Shown here: piece by piece, positions 22,446 to 33,454 of the stretch
How the letters are laid out: each line of letters opens with the position of its first letter
How positions within the stretch are numbered: the first letter of the stretch is position 1
Notes under the pieces: model-generated
The model's input: only the letters and a program-made list of their open reading frames with translations
Told to the model about the DNA's origin: nothing
The model's database searches: none
From: Ophiodon elongatus
Taxonomy: Eukaryota > Chordata > Actinopteri > Perciformes > Hexagrammidae
Direction: 5' to 3'
Length of the DNA: 64,000 nt
Assembly: GCA_016806645.1 (NCBI GenBank)
Contig: JACSYO010002006.1
Coordinates: 277,501-341,500 of the forward strand
Program-made: the position numbers and the translations under genes

Positions 22446-24859
22446 TCAGTCCGAGTCGCTGTCTTCAGCCCACTGCTGGTGTCTTCTGTTTGTGGAAGAT
22501 CCGTGGCCTGAGGTGGAGGGTGGTGACCATCTGTAATCATCTGCTCTGGTCCTCTTTGTGGAGGATCCGAGGCCTGACGTGGAGGGTGCGGACTCCCTAT
22601 AGTCGTCTTCTCTGGTCCTCTTTGTGGAGGATCCGAGGCCTGACGTGGAGGGTGCTGACTCCCTGGAGTCCTCCTCTCTGGTCCTCTTTGTGGAGGAGCC
22701 GAGGCCTGACGTGGAGGGTGCTGACTCCCTGGAGTCCTCCTCTCTGGTCCTCTTTGTGGAGGATCCGAGGCCTGACGTGGAGGGTGCTGACTCCCTGGAG
22801 TCCTCCTCTCTGGTCCTCTTTGTGGAGGATCCAAGGCCTGACGTGGAGGGTGCTGCATCCGCGTTGTCGTCCTCACCGATCCGAGGCCTCTTCACACTCA
22901 CCTGCGCCGTGCGGTCCTCTTCACTGCTCCTCTTGGTGGACTCCCCTGACCTCTGGGGGACTGGGGGCGGACCTTCATCGGGACGTTCCACACCAAAAGG
23001 GAGGGAGAGAGGAGGGCGAGCCGGAATGGGATGAGCAGACACCACTCGACGCAACTTCTCCAGGAAACTCAGAGGTGGGGGCTGCTGGTTGGGAGGGACA
23101 TCTTCATCTTCTTCTTCCTCCACCCTTGCTTCCTCCTCCACCCTTGCTTCCTCCTCCACCCTTGCTTCCTCCTCCACCCTTGCTTCATCCTCCTCTTCGT
23201 CATCTTCATCCTCGAACATGGAGTCGTACCCGGAATCTTCGCTCTCCCCGTCGGAGAAGATGTCATCCTCCTCGTCCTCTTCCTCGTCGTCCTCTTCCTC
23301 GTCGTCCTCTTCCTCCTCGTCGGAAGAATAGAAGGCCGACGGAAGGACCCAATCATCACCATAACCTCTAACAATATCTACAAACTCACCTTCCTCTTCC
23401 CCATCAGAAGAGTCGTAGACCAGGAGCTCACCTGCGTCGCCGGGGACGAACCAGATGACTTCAGGGAAGTCATCTCCACCAGCTGAGAGGGAAACATTTA
23501 GTCTGTCAGGGTTCCTCATGACATTCAAATTTTCTGGATTACATCAATTAATAACACATAACAAAACAATAACAATAATAATAAGGATAAAAGCAATCAT
23601 TATTATTAATGTCGTTATAGATATTATCCTTGTTATTATTATATGTCCAAAACAACAGTGTAGGGTTCATTATAAATCAAAATAAAAAAGGTTTTAATCA
23701 TGAGGTGCACGTGAAGAGCGCTTCATAATTGTCGGATGAGGAGAGGAGCAGCTGCGCGCTTTTACGCACGGGCTTTGTCCATCTTTATGAATCTGGATTC
23801 AGATTCCAGCTGCTGATCAATCAGTCAGCGGACTAATTAACCGACCTTTGAGTACTCGTGAGCTCTGGACAAAGACATTTATTCTGCATTTGTGTGGACG
23901 TTTCTTCCGTGTCCGTCAGTGGTTTACAATAAACCGCGTGAACGTATTTCACACGCTTCGCACTATACGGGCGTCATGACGCACAGTGAAACGTGGCTAC
24001 ACTCATCCAACATGTCACGGTGACCTCTTTAGTTTATAACTCATTATTATATCTCCCAGTTTATGAGCTGCTCATCCCTGCGCGTGGAGGAGATGGTGTC
24101 ACGCTGGACGCAGCACGCGCACATGCAGTCCCGTGGAGTTACTTAACAGATCGCTCTCTTGTCAAAACACCACGAGCGGAGCGCATTGCAATGTTAAGTG
24201 TTATAGAAATAGTTTATGTAATAGTGTACATTAAAAGGAGCAGATGTTTGTTCAATACGTCAACTTTCAACAACCAAAACAAACCCAATCAGGGTCGCCT
24301 ACAGCCCAGGTGTGATTGGAACCGTACGTCATCACGTTCGGCCGAAATCGTTCCATATGGTTTCCATGGTGCACAATTTATGCATAAATTTGAACGTTCC
24401 ATGAAAAGGTTCTCAGCGCCATTTTTTTCCAGAAATTTCAATGTCAAATGGGAAGGGTTTGATGCCCTCAAATTAAAACGAAAGTGTTGTCAGACCTCTA
24501 CATTGGTTATTAACACGTCCCACAGACGTCCCGACACATTTATGACATTTTGCCCCTCAAATATTCCTTTTACACCGAGAAATCGTCGAGTGAGTGACAC
24601 TTCGCACCAGAGTGACGCGCACTTTTTTTTTTTTTCCAATATTCCTCATTTCATGGGGTGAACTGTTCACCTTGAAACTCAAAAAGTTTCACTTATTTCT
24701 AAACTTCGAACACTTAAAACAGTTTTAAGGCATGAATATATAAGAAAAATGCAAAAAAATATATAAAAATAATTTCTTACCTCTAGGGTAGTACTCCAAC
24801 TCCCAGCCCACTCCCGGCAGCAGGGGCGCCTCCTCCATCAGCGGACGACCGACGGTCAT
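22446..24859 (-). CDS. Unrecognised acidic, repeat-rich protein (371 aa, two exons)
   Basis: I do not recognise this family. Exon 1 coding is 24859-24781 (26 codons plus one base, donor GTAAGAAA). Exon 2 is 23482-22446 (acceptor CCTCTCAG). Together they give exactly 372 codons including the stop. The start is the first ATG after a good TATA box.

The protein begins MTVGRPLMEE. It has a GDDWVLPSAF segment, a long Glu/Asp region that includes four ARVEEE repeats, and the motif EDSGYDSM. A Pro-rich linker with FLEKLRRVV follows, then about six tandem 22-residue repeats built on APSTSGLGSSTKRTREEDS, ending EDSDSD. The basic KRTR in each repeat suggests nuclear targeting. DSGYDS fits the beta-TrCP phosphodegron DSGxxS, as in IkB-alpha (established knowledge). 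Nuclear, short-lived function is inference. A broken tandem copy lies directly downstream. Confidence 0.72.
22480..22870 (-). repeat. 66-bp coding tandem repeat, about six units
   Basis: An in-frame minisatellite inside exon 2 of the acidic gene. Each 66-bp unit encodes 22 residues (core STSGLGSSTKRTREED). The middle units are nearly identical and the outer ones have drifted, as expected from recent unequal exchange. Copy number probably varies between individuals. Confidence 0.9.
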
Positions 24860-25015
24860 GTTCAGGCTCTACTGATGTGATTCAGTATAGTTTAGTTCTC
24901 CAACGAGATTGGTAAAAGCAGGTTTAGGCTCAAGTGGTTCAAAACTCAAAGAGTTCGCTCGACACAGTTTGGGTTCACAGAAGCTTTCAGCTCGTGTTCA
25001 GGTCCAAGTGCAGAG
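24860..25015 (-). other. Probable 5' UTR of the acidic-protein gene
   Basis: Lies between the start codon at 24859 and a transcription start expected about 30 bp downstream of the TATA box. No upstream splice site is required. The exact start site is inferred, not seen. Confidence 0.5.
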
Positions 25016-25039
25016 TGAGGAACCAGAAAGGCCACGCCC

Positions 25040-25047
25040 TTTTATAA
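25040..25047 (-). promoter_or_regulatory. TATA box of the acidic-protein gene
   Basis: The minus strand reads GAGGTTATAAAAGGGCGTGG, a consensus TATAAAAG box in a GC-rich setting. It is about 180 bp upstream of the ATG and correctly oriented. Farther upstream is a GCGTG/TGCGTGC-rich tract (about 25087-25140). TATA-type promoters are typical of inducible or tissue-restricted genes, in contrast to the TOP promoter of rpl8. Confidence 0.7.
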
Positions 25048-25140
25048 CCTCGGTCGGATTCGTTCTGTTTCCATGGCGTTTATTGACGCGCGTGCGTGCC
25101 TGCGTGAGTGCGTGCTGCGTGCTGCATGCGTGCATGCGTG

Positions 25141-25656
25141 TGATTAGAGTGATTTTTATTATTTTCTCATATTTCCAAACATATATATTATTTTATTAAC
25201 ACTATTATTTTTCTATTACATTTTTTGTAATTTGATTCCATTCAGTGCAGCTCTAATGAGTTGTACATAATCTGTCATACTCGTGCTAATGAAACAAATG
25301 GGATAGTTTGGGTTAAAAACATGCAACTTCAATATATATATATATATATAGAAGTTTTCACAGACGTGTGTTTTGAAATATGGCATGTCTGTTGAACACA
25401 GAAAGCCAACTTTGTTTTTTTAATGCAATGTTGTAGAATCTAATTATGTTCTGTAATTAATCACACAGCCTTTTCCGTTTTCGGAAACACTTGTTATTTA
25501 TACTGCAGCAGATCATAAATATCATTAAAGCAAAATTGGCAACATTTCCGATGATTACAGCACATTTTTTCTTTCTGCCAAAGTTTGTCTTGATCGATGT
25601 TTGATGGAGGAGAAGCCACAAGGACATTAATGACGGAGAGTTTATACTGAGAGGTT
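25141..25656. other. AT-rich spacer, no gene seen
   Basis: Contains a short (TA)n array near 25331-25350. Nothing else is recognised. Confidence 0.55.
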
Positions 25657-25670
25657 ATAGTGAGAGTTTA

Positions 25671-26713
25671 CATTACATTACATTACATTTCATTTAGCAG
25701 ACGCTTTTATCCAAAGCGACTTACAATAAGTGATTCAACCATGAGAGTTCAAACCCAGAACAACAAGAATCAAGAAAGTACAATTTCCTCAAGAAAGCCA
25801 AACTACCAAGTGCTATACGTAAGTGCCATTTAAGTGCTACTAAAGTACTACGATATATATATGTACGCATACATTCTTTTTTATTGTTATTATTATTATT
25901 TTTTTTTTTTTTATTATTACAGGTATAGTCAGAAGAGATGTGTTTTTAGTTTGCAGCGGAAGATGTAGAGACGTTCTGTTGTCCACATTGGGGAGCTCAT
26001 TCCACCAATTGGGAGCCAGGACAGCGAACAATCGCAATTTTGTTGAGTGTTTAGCTCAGTGACGGAGCTACAAGCCGATTGGCAGATGCAGAGCGGAGTG
26101 AGCGGGCTGGGGTGTAAGGTTAGACCATGTCCTGGTGTAAGGTTAGACCAGGTCCTGGTGTAAGGTTAGACCATGTCCTGGTGTAAGGTTTGACCATGTC
26201 CTGGTGGAAGGTTAGATCATGTCCTGGTGTAAGGTTTGACCATGTCCTGGTGTAAGGTTAGACCATGTCCTGGTGTAAGGTTAGACCATGTCCTGGTGGA
26301 AGGTTAGATCATGTCCTGGTGTAAGGTTTGACCAGGTCCTGGTGTAAGGTTAGACCATGTCCTGGTGTAAGGTTTGACCAGGTCCTGGTGTAAGGTTAGA
26401 CCATGTCCTGGTGTAAGGTTAGACCATGTCCTGGTGTAAGGTTTGACCATGTCCTGGTGTAAGGTTTGACCATGTCCTGGTGTAAGGTTTGACCATGTCC
26501 TGGTGTAAGGTTTGACCAGGTCCTGGTGTAAGGTTTGACCATGTCCTGGTGTAAGGTTAGACCATGTCCTGGTGTAAGGTTAGACTATGTCCTGGATGTA
26601 GACTGCACCGATCTGTTCGCAGCACGGTACGCAAGTAATGTTTTGAAACGGATGCGGGCAGCCACCGGTAACTAGTGAAGGGAGCAGAGGAGCGGAGTAG
26701 TGTGGGTGAATTC
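25671..26713 (-). mobile_element. L2-like LINE 3' end with RT C-terminal remnant
   Basis: Read on the minus strand, this is the 3' part of a LINE. It contains remnants of the reverse-transcriptase C-terminal region (RLFAVLAPNWWNELP near 26037-25990; Pro-Val-Ala-Ala-type residues near 26660). It ends with the common fish 3' terminus (AAGTCGCTTTGGATAAAAGC, then TCTGCTAAATG) and an (ATGTA)n tail at 25671-25690. The 14-bp repeat ATAGTGAGAGTTTA at 25657-25670 and 26714-26727 looks like a target-site duplication, although the flank contains similar short repeats. It is 5'-truncated and inactive. A 23-bp minisatellite has expanded inside it. Confidence 0.75.
26113..26595. repeat. 23-bp minisatellite, 21 units
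   Basis: Exactly 483 bp, or 21 units of 23 bp (core GTAAGGTTTGACCATGTCC). Units differ at a few positions: TTAGA or TTTGA, CATG or CAGG, and GTGTAA or GTGGAA. The unit is a single-copy segment of the host LINE's coding region, so the array arose by expansion after insertion. A 23-bp period breaks the LINE reading frame. Confidence 0.92.
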
Positions 26714-26770
26714 ATAGTGAGAGTTTATAGTGAGAGGTTATAGTGAGAGGTTATAGGTTATAGTGAGAAT

Positions 26771-26814
26771 TTATCTATCTATCTATCTATCTGTCTATCT
26801 GTCTGTCTGTCTGT
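26771..26814. repeat. (ATCT)n/(GTCT)n microsatellite
   Basis: A tetranucleotide array that shifts from ATCT to GTCT units. Confidence 0.9.
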
Positions 26815-27035
26815 ACATTAAAATGCATTGAATTATTATTTATGTTTTCTCTATAGATTATTTTGTTCATCCATAATGAAAAAGTTATTGTGAGAAGGAA
26901 CATGGCGTCTTATTGTGGTGTTGTTACACTTTTGTGTACTTTCATCCTCAGTGGAAGTCAGCACCACCTGTGAACGAGCACCTGTAAGCACCAGGGCTCT
27001 CAGGACACCATCAGGAGGAATGAGGGCAACAGCTG

Positions 27036-27185
27036 ATCATAACAACAATACTCACACGTGATCATAACAACAATACTCACACGTGATCATAACAACAATA
27101 CTCACACGTGATCATAACAACAATACTCACACGTGATCATAACAACAATACTCACACGTGATCATAACAACAATACTCACACGTG
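27036..27185. repeat. 25-bp tandem array, six identical units with E-boxes
   Basis: Six perfect copies of a 25-bp unit (starts ATCATAACAACAATACTCAC, ends ACGTG). Each unit contains CACGTG, a palindromic E-box, so six E-boxes sit at exact 25-bp spacing. The units are contiguous, with no spacers. The identity of all copies implies recent expansion. Confidence 0.93.
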
Positions 27186-27702
27186 TTAGATGGTACAGCT
27201 GGAGAAGAAACCATTTTATTTAAATGAAGCTGCGTGCAGTTCAATGTGTATCGTTAATGGCCGTCGTAGTTCCCCTTGCTGTGTGATGACGTAAGTCACT
27301 GCACAGACTTCATATGGGTCTGTTGATGTATTTGATGTGCCTGAATATGTTTTTTAAGGTAACTGATCTCTGCATGTGTAACATGTTCAGCATCAGTTCT
27401 ATTTGTTCTGGCTCAGTTTGAATTAAAAGCACATGACGCTTCTATTTCCGTCATTGCCTCTCATTAACTTCTTAAATACTGCAACGTTGCTCTTGTTAAG
27501 CGAGGCAACTTCAGGTGTAACTCTGGGGTTTCAGTCCTATACGGGGTCGATCACCATCTTATCCTGAACACCTAACCTGTACCGGAGCTGGTCATGTCGG
27601 ATACAAGAGATCAACTATGAACGCACCGCCTACTGACCAATCAAAGCTCGGCTCATGGATCGTTACATAATATTACATAAATACGAAGAAGTCAAAAGTG
27701 AC

Positions 27703-28747
27703 CAGGGACGTGCAGTCAGGGGGAGGCAGGTGAGGCTCTGTCATCGGGAAAAGTAAAAAACTAATAATGATGAAATAAATATTAATATTTCGCCACTGAT
27801 CGGTGCTATAAATGTAACTTCTGTATGATTCCAATAATTTCAAGCATTTTTATAATCCAAATCGCTGAGTTTGCGCATGCCCTGTTCAAACAGAGAGGAG
27901 ACAGCGAGGTGAGCAGTGCCTCACCTCAGACTGGTCAGTCCCTCACAAGCTGGGTAGAGCGCGTGCCCTTTGCCTTCTCAGTGTTTGTCACCACTGTAAC
28001 ATTTGTAGACACACTTATTATATTTCTTTCCATAGAATATTTCGTGTATTCCACGTTTGTGTAGGACCTATTTATTCTTGCTGATTGACATAACACCGCA
28101 GTGAAGAAGCCCAGAGGGGAGGCCAACAGTACCTCTGCCTCACTGAAGGGGGCGTGCGAGAGCCCACGGGCTCATGCTTGTTCTGCCGTTGCTCTTCTTC
28201 TCCGCTTTTAAAACTAAAAGAAGATAAGGAGGACTTTTACAACAAAGTCACGGAGATGTTTGTCCAGAAGGAGAGACGAATGGACTTCATTTACAAGTAA
28301 AGGTCAGACCAGGCACACACTGCAGGAGGCTGTGGAGAGTTTTCATTTGTGTTGAATGAGTATGAATGGAGGGTGCAGAGGAAATGCCCTCTTTCTCTGA
28401 GCCGCTATAAATTGGTGGAATTATATAATCATAATATGTACCTTATGTGTGTGTGTGTGTGTAGAGAATGCTGATATGAAATATGAAAAACAACCAGTTG
28501 TCAATGTGCAAGCTGCCAAATGAATGGTGATGTAAGCTGCTCTGTAGGGTTCATATATTTCTCCTGAACTCAGTAAATGCAATAACCACTCTTTTTTTTT
28601 TTTATCTAGAACAACTTATTCCTGCAGTAATACTTATAACATAACAGGTTAACATTACATGTCACTCAGTCCGTGACAATATATTTGTAAATGTGACTCT
28701 GACAGAGTCAGTGCCTCAACAGCCACGAACCTCACCGTGCGTCACTG
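27703..28747. mobile_element. hAT-like non-autonomous element, about 1 kb
   Basis: The left end is CAGGGACGTGCAGTCAGG. The right end, reverse-complemented, is CAGTGACGCACGGTGAGG, so the element has imperfect inverted ends of the hAT type. An 8-bp near-duplicate, CAAAAGTG (27693-27700) and CAAAAGTC (28748-28755), flanks it, but the left copy sits two bases outside the apparent end. There is no transposase frame. The hAT assignment rests on CAG-type ends and the 8-bp duplication length. Confidence 0.55.
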
Positions 28748-28755
28748 CAAAAGTC

Positions 28756-30080
28756 ATAATCCAGACTAAAAGCAACACAGTTTAAACAGAAACATTAAAA
28801 AACATACAGCTTGCAATAAATCGCTAACTGTGTGACATTAACAGATTCTTAATATCACTGCTTCACTTATAGCACGACAGATCTGACTAATTAATGTGTT
28901 GCAGATGTTTTCTGAAGGCCACATGTGGAACAATATCTTAATCATATTCTTTCAGATGTAACCCCGGTGGTGTGTGAGACAGACTTAAGAGCAAATAAAT
29001 AAAATCACCATATATTCTCTCCTCATAGTCACATCATATTTCCACCTGCGCGTGTCAGCTCCTTGCCGGAGACAGGCAGCACGTGACTTGGCTCCGGTTA
29101 CTTTCATGCACACTGTCGGTGACTACAAGTTATGGAAGGAAACCTTCTCAGAATTATGTTTTTTATATTAAGTTTTTTATTTGCTCCCAAGTCCGTCAAG
29201 TAGGAACACATAAATACACATGTAATTATAGTTAGATCTACGAAGCAGTGATATTATAAAACAGTTAATTGACTAAAATTGTCTCTGACTAGTGGTTTAC
29301 ATGAATAACTGTTGTGAATATTCAAAGACACTGAAAATGTATCGCTAAATTCGGTCCAGAGCCTCTCTGACAGAAAATCGCCTCATCAGTCGCCTATTGA
29401 ATTCACATGAGAGCAAGACACAAATAAAGGTTTTTATAGGGGGAAAGTGAGAAGATATGAAACATTGTTTAGTCTGGAAGGTGTGGTTCACGTGTGGGAT
29501 GGGCACATAAGCGCGGGATGGAGATGGGTTCCATAACAAACACCAGATTTATTGGTTTGAAGTTTGAAATGTGTACAACTTTATATATGGGGCTGTGAAC
29601 AGTAGTTCACACAGGTGTGACTTTTGACCGGGAGCACCATGGTTGTTACAAAGTTGACTAAACCACTAAAAATTCAATGAATGTGGTGATCAGCAATTTG
29701 ATATGTTCACATGCCTAGTGTGGAGGAGATCATAAGGCCTTGAGGCAATCAGATGTAAAACACAATATTTATGATTGATTAAAGTTATAAATTGGTCAGA
29801 TTTGAACCGAACACGACAGGAGGGTTAAAGTAAATCTACCCCAAATCGTTTAGACTCAAGGCAAGAGTTATGTTTCTTCAGTCACATACTAAATGTAGTC
29901 TACAGGGGTCAAATTCAAATAAATATATATTTTTTAAAGAATTCTACACCGGGTAAACCTTAGAAATACTTTTTTAATTAGGTTTTTGGACGTTTGGGGA
30001 CATAGGCCGTTTAATAAATTCAGAACGTGTTTTCCGACACGGATACGTGTATCTGCCTCCAACTCCCGTCATGCACCGCG
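28756..30080. other. Intergenic upstream of rpl8, no gene seen
   Basis: No coding exon or RNA gene is recognised. Base composition becomes GC-richer from about 30,040 as the rpl8 promoter begins. Confidence 0.6.
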
Positions 30081-30084
30081 GTGA

Positions 30085-30134
30085 TTTCTCCGGAAGAAAA
30101 CCTGCGCTTGCCCCTCGCACTTCCTCTTTCCGTC
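30085..30134 (+). promoter_or_regulatory. rpl8: rpl8 core promoter with ETS-like sites and 5'TOP start
   Basis: CCGGAAGA (about 30090) and CACTTCCTC (about 30118) are ETS-type motifs, frequent in vertebrate ribosomal protein promoters. The pyrimidine run CTTCCTCTTTCC from about 30120 fits a 5' terminal oligopyrimidine start, which puts translation of the mRNA under mTOR/LARP1 control (family knowledge). There is no TATA box. Confidence 0.65.
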
Positions 30135-33100
30135 AGCGGAGTTTAGGTATGACATCCACAGTCCGATTCCCGTCGTGAAATCTGCTCTATATCGTGTTTC
30201 TGTGTGTTCATCCACTGTAATGCCACACTTGTAAATGTTCGCTAGATGTTTAAGAATGACTTCTACTGAGTATTTTATTGACAGACTTGTTTATAAGTGT
30301 TTAAATGTAGTTCCCGGTAGCTCGGTGACAACATGGTGCCGTGACGGCGGGTTAGCGGCTCAGAGGCCGAGAGCCACTACAGGCGGGCGGTTATGTGTCT
30401 TATCTTCTAGAGGGAGCCGGCTGGACCAACTAGATATGAATTAATGAGTTATAACTGATACTAAAGGGGCAGAAAGCGGCTCCGTCACTGAGACGCTGCT
30501 CCGCTGTGACCGTACCGTTAGCACACAGTAATGGTGGCTAGCTGACTGAGGAGGGGGACAGCTTCTCAGTGAAGTATTTAGTTTGAAACATCCGGTCACA
30601 GCGGCTCTAGACTGCTTTTAAACAGACTCCCGTCATGTCCGCTTAATAACCGCCTCTTCAGAGGGAATATGCTTCATGAAGTCAGGTGTTAGCCACAGGC
30701 CTCGGTTAGCTCTCGCGTGTCCCGCCGGTGAATAACTCTTCTTGTCTTCTGGTTCCAGTACACGATGGGACGTGTGATCAGGGGACAGAGAAAAGGTGCG
30801 GGCTCCGTGTTCAAAGCCCACATTAAGCACAGGAAAGGTGCCGCTAAACTCCGTCACATCGACTTCGCTGAACGCCATGGCTACATCAAGGGGATCGTGA
30901 AGGTACAGTTGGTCGAGCACTTTGGGAGCAGATTGAAGTCGTTGTACTTGTTGGTGAATGCAGACTGACGTTGTGTCCCTATGGTGCCTCCCTCTCTCAG
31001 GACATCATCCACGACCCTGGCCGTGGTGCTCCCCTGGCCAAAGTGGCCTTCCGTGACCCGTACCGCTTCAAGAAGAGGACGGAGCTGTTCATCGCTGCCG
31101 AGGGCATCCACACCGGACAGTTCATCTACTGCGGCAAGAAAGGTGAGAGTTTAGAAGTGGACTCTTCTGGATCGGCATTAGCCAGATGAACACGGCGCCC
31201 CAACGTGTTCGGACTAAGCCGCTGTCCCAGCACTCACATTTGACCCAACGTGGTTCTAATGCGTCATTACAGATGCAGTTGTATTGCTTGCGCACCATCA
31301 AGCGACGGATTTTAAAACGTATGTTGTCGTAATGTTAAATTCCAAGTCATCTTACGTTTGGCAGCCGACAAGGAGTTGTATCCAAAGTCTGATCGGGGTC
31401 TTTTGGGGGCCGATCAACAGGGAGCAGTGTGGTCTGTGAGAAGTCATCTCTCCACGCCGGTTCATTCTCTCTGGGCAGGAACATTGAAAGGGGTTGGCCA
31501 GCATTATCAGAAGCTTTTGTTTATATAATATAAAATGTATCTTTTATATTGTTTTAAATTATCAGTGAGGTTTCTTGCCAGATCTGCTAATGGCGGGGGG
31601 ATAGATCAGAGAGGCGCTGAAACTATTGGTGCAGATGACGAGCTGGCCGTGGAGCTCCTCATGTCTCTTCAGCTGTGTCGCTCTCAGGGCAAATTAAATA
31701 GGCAATTAAAAAAAGGCAAATGAGTCCCGAAAATGTTTAAAAGTGGAATCTGTGCATCTTCTGATCGCCTCTTCTGATTGGCCTGTTATGGAGACCACCA
31801 ATCAAACTGCTTAGACTGATCAGCTGATGCCTATCGGTGGGCGATTGATCAGAGCGCCCTTTCAGGGTTGTGTGATTTGGATTGTTAAAATACCGACAAA
31901 GCGGGTTCTTGTAAACCGGTGAAATTGAGGTCACGTTGTTGGATGGAAGTGTGATGTTTCAGTGTGAAGCCCGTGCCTTACTATCTTATCTTTTTTTTGC
32001 TGTCCCACAGCTCAGCTGAACATTGGCAATGTCCTGCCCGTTGGCACAATGCCCGAGGGAACCATCATCTGCTGTCTGGAGGAGAAGCCCGGTGACAGAG
32101 GCAAGCTGGCCCGTGCATCAGGAAACTACGCCACAGTCATCTCCCACAACCCCGAGACCAAGAAGTCCAGAGTCAAGCTGCCCTCAGGCTCCAAGAAAGT
32201 GATCTCCTCTGCCAACAGAGCTGTTGTCGGTGAGGATCCTCCATGAGTCTTGTGCAGCTGATGTTTCCTCGTTGACACTTGGACGTCACCTTGTAAACTG
32301 AGGATCAGCAGATTTGGTGTTTTGAACTAAAGAGTGAGTGTATCGGTGCATATTCTGACCAGCTCTGCTCTGTTAAAGGTGTGGTTGCTGGAGGTGGACG
32401 TATTGACAAGCCCATCCTGAAGGCTGGTCGTGCCTACCACAAGTACAAGGCCAAGAGGAACTGCTGGCCACGTGTCCGTGGTGTGGCTATGAACGTAAGT
32501 GAACACGAGCACACTGCAACTATGTTTATGATGCAAACCAGGTACCACTGATATTATGAAGTCCTCAAAGGAGGAGGAACGGCAGACTGAAGTGAGAAAT
32601 GACTTGTATACTAGATTCTGACACGTTGTGAACAGCTATTGCTGGAATTTGAGTTTATATTGCGTTGGTCCCATCAAACGGCCTTATTCGTAGGCCACGT
32701 TCTGCAGCGTATTGGACTCTGGAGAAGAGGATGTTTCACTGTCTTACAAGGAGGAGTAAGCTTTAACAATGTCTTATGAGTTCTACACGGCTCCCCACAA
32801 GTTCTGAATGGAAAATGGGGACCTGGACATTTTTATCTTGGAGAAGTTTTCAGACGTTGCACGTGTTAATTGGACAGGTGGTGCCGACATGAGGCTGTGG
32901 TCTTGACCGTATAATCATGTTTGAGGGGTGGACTAATTGGACGGTGTTTTAACACTTCTGAGGGTCTTCATTTTAAAAGGAATCCTCACATTTTAGAGTT
33001 TAAATCTCTCAATGTGAAGCACTTTCGGACTAATGTCTTTTTAAAATATAACCGCTCACTAAATAGAAGTTTGGTTTCTGCAGATAATATAATGCACATT

Positions 33101-33450
33101 TTCTGTAGAGCTGCAGTCTGTGCACTCTAAAGACGAGTCAAAGTGGGGAAATGAAGAGGAAGTTGGGTTTTGTGCTCTCGCTCGATGCGAGGATGCAACT
33201 GCAATAATAAATCCTGGTTCCTCTGACTGATGTCCCTTTCTCTCTCTCTGCAGCCCGTTGAGCATCCCTTCGGTGGTGGTAACCACCAGCATATTGGCAA
33301 ACCCTCAACTATCAGGAGGGATGCACCTGCTGGTCGCAAGGTCGGTCTCATCGCTGCCCGTCGTACTGGCAGACTGCGTGGAACAAAGACCGTCCAGGAG
33401 AAGGAGAACTAAATCTGACTTTCTTGATAATAAAAAAACGTGTTCCAAAA
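30120..33450 (+). CDS. rpl8: 60S ribosomal protein L8 (uL2), complete gene
   Basis: Encodes the 257-residue large-subunit protein uL2, which binds 28S rRNA near the peptidyl-transferase centre and supports subunit joining. Exon 1 (about 30120-30146) is non-coding. Coding exons are 30765-30902, 31001-31142, 32011-32229, 32379-32494 and 33254-33412. All have GT-AG borders, and they total 774 bp, exactly 257 codons plus stop.

The protein begins MGRVIRGQRKGAGSVF and ends TKTVQEKEN, and matches the vertebrate length. The N-terminal half is the OB-fold RNA-binding domain and the C-terminal half is the SH3-like L2 domain. The GGGNHQHIGKPST loop contains the histidine (216 in human) that RIOX1 hydroxylates. 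The ATG sits six bases into exon 2. The usp9x gene converges on it from the right. Confidence 0.98.
33429..33434 (+). terminator. rpl8: rpl8 polyadenylation signal
   Basis: AATAAA lies 17 bp after the stop codon, and GT-rich sequence follows (GTGTTCC, CTGTTCCG). The very short 3' UTR is normal for ribosomal protein genes. Confidence 0.85.
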
Positions 33451-33454
33451 GAAT

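Noticed and set aside
22337..23486. Plus-strand open frames of up to 344 codons opposite the acidic gene
   Set aside because: They are antisense shadows of the 66-bp and acidic repeats. They have no start context or splice support, while the minus-strand model has a promoter, phased splice sites and a homologous copy.
26113..27185. CRISPR-like direct repeats
   Set aside because: Both arrays are contiguous tandem repeats with no spacers, in a vertebrate genome. They are minisatellites.
32230..32378. Possible C/D-box snoRNA in rpl8 intron 4 (CTGATGT ... ACTGAG with short terminal pairing)
   Set aside because: Box C does not match the RTGATGA consensus, and no guide region to rRNA can be shown by eye.
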